NCBI GenBank assembly: GCA_902525295.1
Contig: CABZGR010000003.1
Span: 1-42,620, forward strand
Reading direction: 5' to 3'
DNA length: 42,620 bases
DNA from: an uncultured Pelagibacteraceae bacterium
Lineage (GTDB): Bacteria; Pseudomonadota; Alphaproteobacteria; Pelagibacterales; Pelagibacteraceae
Shown here: piece after piece, positions 40,669-42,620 of the stretch
Numbering within the stretch: position 1 is the stretch's first letter
Layout of the letters: every line of letters starts with the position of its first letter
Position numbers and translations under genes: made by a program
Notes under the pieces: generated by a model
The model's input: the letters and a program-made list of their open reading frames with translations, nothing else
What the model was told of the DNA's origin: nothing
The model's database searches: none

Positions 40669-41696
40669 TAGATAGCTTCCTCAAGTTTTTTAGATAACTC
40701 TGCAATATTGTCTGGTGGCCAGTTTGGAATTTCCATTCCAAGATATAATGACATTCCAGTTAATACTTCTTTAATCTCATTTAACGATTTTCTACCAAAA
40801 TTGGGTGTTCTTAACATTTCACCTTCAGATTTTTGAACTAAATCACCAATATAAATAATATTATCATTTTTAAGACAATTCATTGATCTTACAGAAAGTT
40901 CTAATTCGTCAACTTTTCTTAATAGGTTTTTATTAAATTCTGGCTCTGAAGGTTGCTCTTTTACAATAACTTCTTGTGGCTCATCAAAGTTAACGAACAT
41001 TCCTAGTTGATCTTGGAATATTCTAGCAGAGTATGCAACTGCGTCTTCAGCTGAGATTGACCCATTTGTCTCAACTTCCATAGTTAGTTTATCATAGTCC
41101 AGTGCTTTTCCCTCTCTTGCTGTACTAACTGAATAAGAAACTTTTTTAACTGGACTAAATAACGAGTCTATTGGAATTAAGCCTAGTGGTGGTTCTTCCG
41201 GTTTATTCATATCGGCTGATACATATCCTTTTCCAGTTCCAACTGTCATTTCCATATGAAACTTAGTATTTTCATCTAAATTACAAATAACTAAATCTGG
41301 ATTTAAAATTTCAATATCAGCAACAGAAGTTATATCTGAAGCTTTTATTTCTCCCGGACCTTTTGCATCAAGTATTAATTTTTTTGGTTCATCAGACGTG
41401 CTTTTTAAAGCTAAAGATTTTACATTTAATACTATATCAGTGACATCTTCTCTAACGCCTTTAATAGACGTAAATTCATGTAATACACCATCTATCTGAA
41501 TAGAGGTTACAGCAGTTCCTCTAATAGAAGATAAAAGTATTCTTCTTAATGAATTGCCAAGAGTTAATCCATATCCTTTTTCTAGTGGTTCAGCAGTGAT
41601 CTTCGCAAATGCTTTATCATCGCTTAATTGAACATCTAGTTTTGCTGGTTTAATTAATGATTTCCAATTTTTTGAATTTACTTCAGTTTGCTCCAT
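40668..41696 (-). CDS. rpoA: DNA-directed RNA polymerase subunit alpha
   Basis: 342 aa; [23 protein letters not shown]; alpha-[20 protein letters not shown]. Confidence 0.99.
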   Translation of the reverse strand: MEQTEVNSKNWKSLIKPAKLDVQLSDDKAFAKITAEPLEKGYGLTLGNSLRRILLSSIRGTAVTSIQIDGVLHEFTSIKGVREDVTDIVLNVKSLALKSTSDEPKKLILDAKGPGEIKASDITSVADIEILNPDLVICNLDENTKFHMEMTVGTGKGYVSADMNKPEEPPLGLIPIDSLFSPVKKVSYSVSTAREGKALDYDKLTMEVETNGSISAEDAVAYSARIFQDQLGMFVNFDEPQEVIVKEQPSEPEFNKNLLRKVDELELSVRSMNCLKNDNIIYIGDLVQKSEGEMLRTPNFGRKSLNEIKEVLTGMSLYLGMEIPNWPPDNIAELSKKLEEAI

Positions 41697-42133
41697 TAAA
41701 CTCTCCTTTTTTTAGGTGGTCTTGTACCATTGTGTGGCATTGGTGTTGTATCTTTAATTGATATAATTTTAAATCCTCTAGCCTGTAAAGCTCTCAAAGC
41801 GGTTTCTCTTCCAGATCCAGGACCCTTAACTTCAACAGATAAAATTTTCATACCAACTTCTAAAGCTTTTGCTGCAGCCGCATCAGCAGCAACTTGCGCT
41901 GCATATGGTGTAGATTTACGAGATCCTTTAAAACCTTTTTGGCCAGCAGATGCCCATGACACTACATTACCATTGGTATCAGCTATAGATACAATAGTAT
42001 TATTAAATGTAGACTGAACATAAGCTATTCCATTTAAAATATTCTTTTTTCCTTTTTTTTTCTTTGAATAAGAACTTTTTTTTGGCTTAGATTCTATTTT
42101 CTGTTCTTTATTTTCAGTTGCTTCTTTTTTCAT
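41696..42133 (-). CDS. rpsK: 30S ribosomal protein S11
   Basis: 145 aa; [42 protein letters not shown]; ends [13 protein letters not shown]. Confidence 0.99.
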   Translation of the reverse strand: MKKEATENKEQKIESKPKKSSYSKKKKGKKNILNGIAYVQSTFNNTIVSIADTNGNVVSWASAGQKGFKGSRKSTPYAAQVAADAAAAKALEVGMKILSVEVKGPGSGRETALRALQARGFKIISIKDTTPMPHNGTRPPKKRRV

Positions 42134-42516
42134 TATTTTTTAAGTGGAGTTAATTTCTTACCTGCAATCGCAATTGCTTTTCCTTTTCTAGTTCTAGAAT
42201 TACATCTTGTTCTTTGACCTCTGACAGGAAGTTTTTTTCTATGTCTAGATCCTCTATAAGTTGCAAGATCAATTAGTCTTTTTATACTCAATGATGTTTC
42301 TCTTCTTAGATCACCTTCAACAGTAAATTTTTGATCAATATACTCTCTAATTTTTAAAATTTGATCATCAGTTAATTCATTAACTCTCTTAGATTTTGGT
42401 ATTTCTAAATCAGTACAAATTTGTTGAGAAAATTTATTTCCAATTCCATAAATATAAGTAAGTCCAACATGAACTAATTTATTTTGTGGTATGTTTACAC
42501 CTGCAATACGAGCCAT
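42133..42516 (-). CDS. rpsM: 30S ribosomal protein S13
   Basis: 127 aa; [40 protein letters not shown]. Confidence 0.99.
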   Translation of the reverse strand: MARIAGVNIPQNKLVHVGLTYIYGIGNKFSQQICTDLEIPKSKRVNELTDDQILKIREYIDQKFTVEGDLRRETSLSIKRLIDLATYRGSRHRKKLPVRGQRTRCNSRTRKGKAIAIAGKKLTPLKK

Positions 42517-42539
42517 AATTTTAGTGATAAATTGTGCCT

Positions 42540-42567
42540 TTTATATAAGAAGATTACTCAAAGTCAA
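42540..42567 (-). promoter_or_regulatory. Putative sigma70 promoter for rpsM-rpsK-rpoA-rplQ
   Basis: Minus strand TTGACT (42567-42562), 16-nt spacer, TATAAA (42545-42540), between the adk stop and the rpsM ATG. Confidence 0.6.
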
Positions 42568-42571
42568 CGCC

Positions 42572-42620
42572 TTAAACATTCAAAAAAGCCTCTATTTTAC
42601 TGGTTATTTGATCAATTTCC
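42572..42620 (-). CDS. adk: Adenylate kinase C-terminus (partial)
   Basis: Reverse-strand reading ...EIDQITSKIEAFLNV*, typical of Adk C-termini, with adk expected directly upstream of rpsM in this ribosomal operon. Confidence 0.6.
   Translation of the reverse strand, partial: EIDQITSKIEAFLNV

Noticed and set aside
41730-42017. 95-aa plus-strand ORF antisense to rpsK
   Set aside because: Antisense to ribosomal protein S11; conserved codon structure explains the open frame.
1-42620. CRISPR arrays, transposons, prophage, toxin-antitoxin or restriction systems
   Set aside because: No regularly spaced repeats, transposase, integrase, phage structural or methylase/nuclease defence motifs were recognised in the ORFs.

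Overview
The window is a strongly AT-rich, very compact chromosomal segment. Gene content, gene order and composition suggest a streamlined alphaproteobacterium of the SAR11/Pelagibacterales type; this is inference from the sequence, with no database search. I assign about 42 protein genes (two truncated at the window edges) and one tRNA-Ser(GCU). Most are housekeeping: ribD-nrdR-glyA-rpiB, hemB, recO-rnc-lepB-acpS-pdxJ-pyrE-rsh, folK-smpB-dapA, gatCAB, pyrB-pyrC'-plsY-topA, ugd-galU, panC, mgtE, lipB, and adk/rpsM-rpsK-rpoA-rplQ. The accessory content is a heterotetrameric sarcosine oxidase operon (soxBDAG), a TPR/glycosyltransferase-like protein, an exported polysaccharide-lyase-like protein, an Asp/Asn-hydroxylase-like oxygenase and a MATE exporter. 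I see no phage, transposon, CRISPR array or obvious defence island, and no clearly new multi-gene system. The observations most worth following up are: (1) a 35-bp near-perfect dyad filling the divergent tRNA-Ser/soxB intergenic region; (2) an RSH (Rel/SpoT) protein that appears to lack the whole region between TGS and ACT; (3) era and dprA missing from their usual positions; (4) a dihydroorotase paralogue whose catalytic HxH is replaced by RxF; (5) a secreted polysaccharide-lyase-like protein in an otherwise minimal genome; (6) convergent genes with zero or negative spacing and likely near-leaderless promoters.
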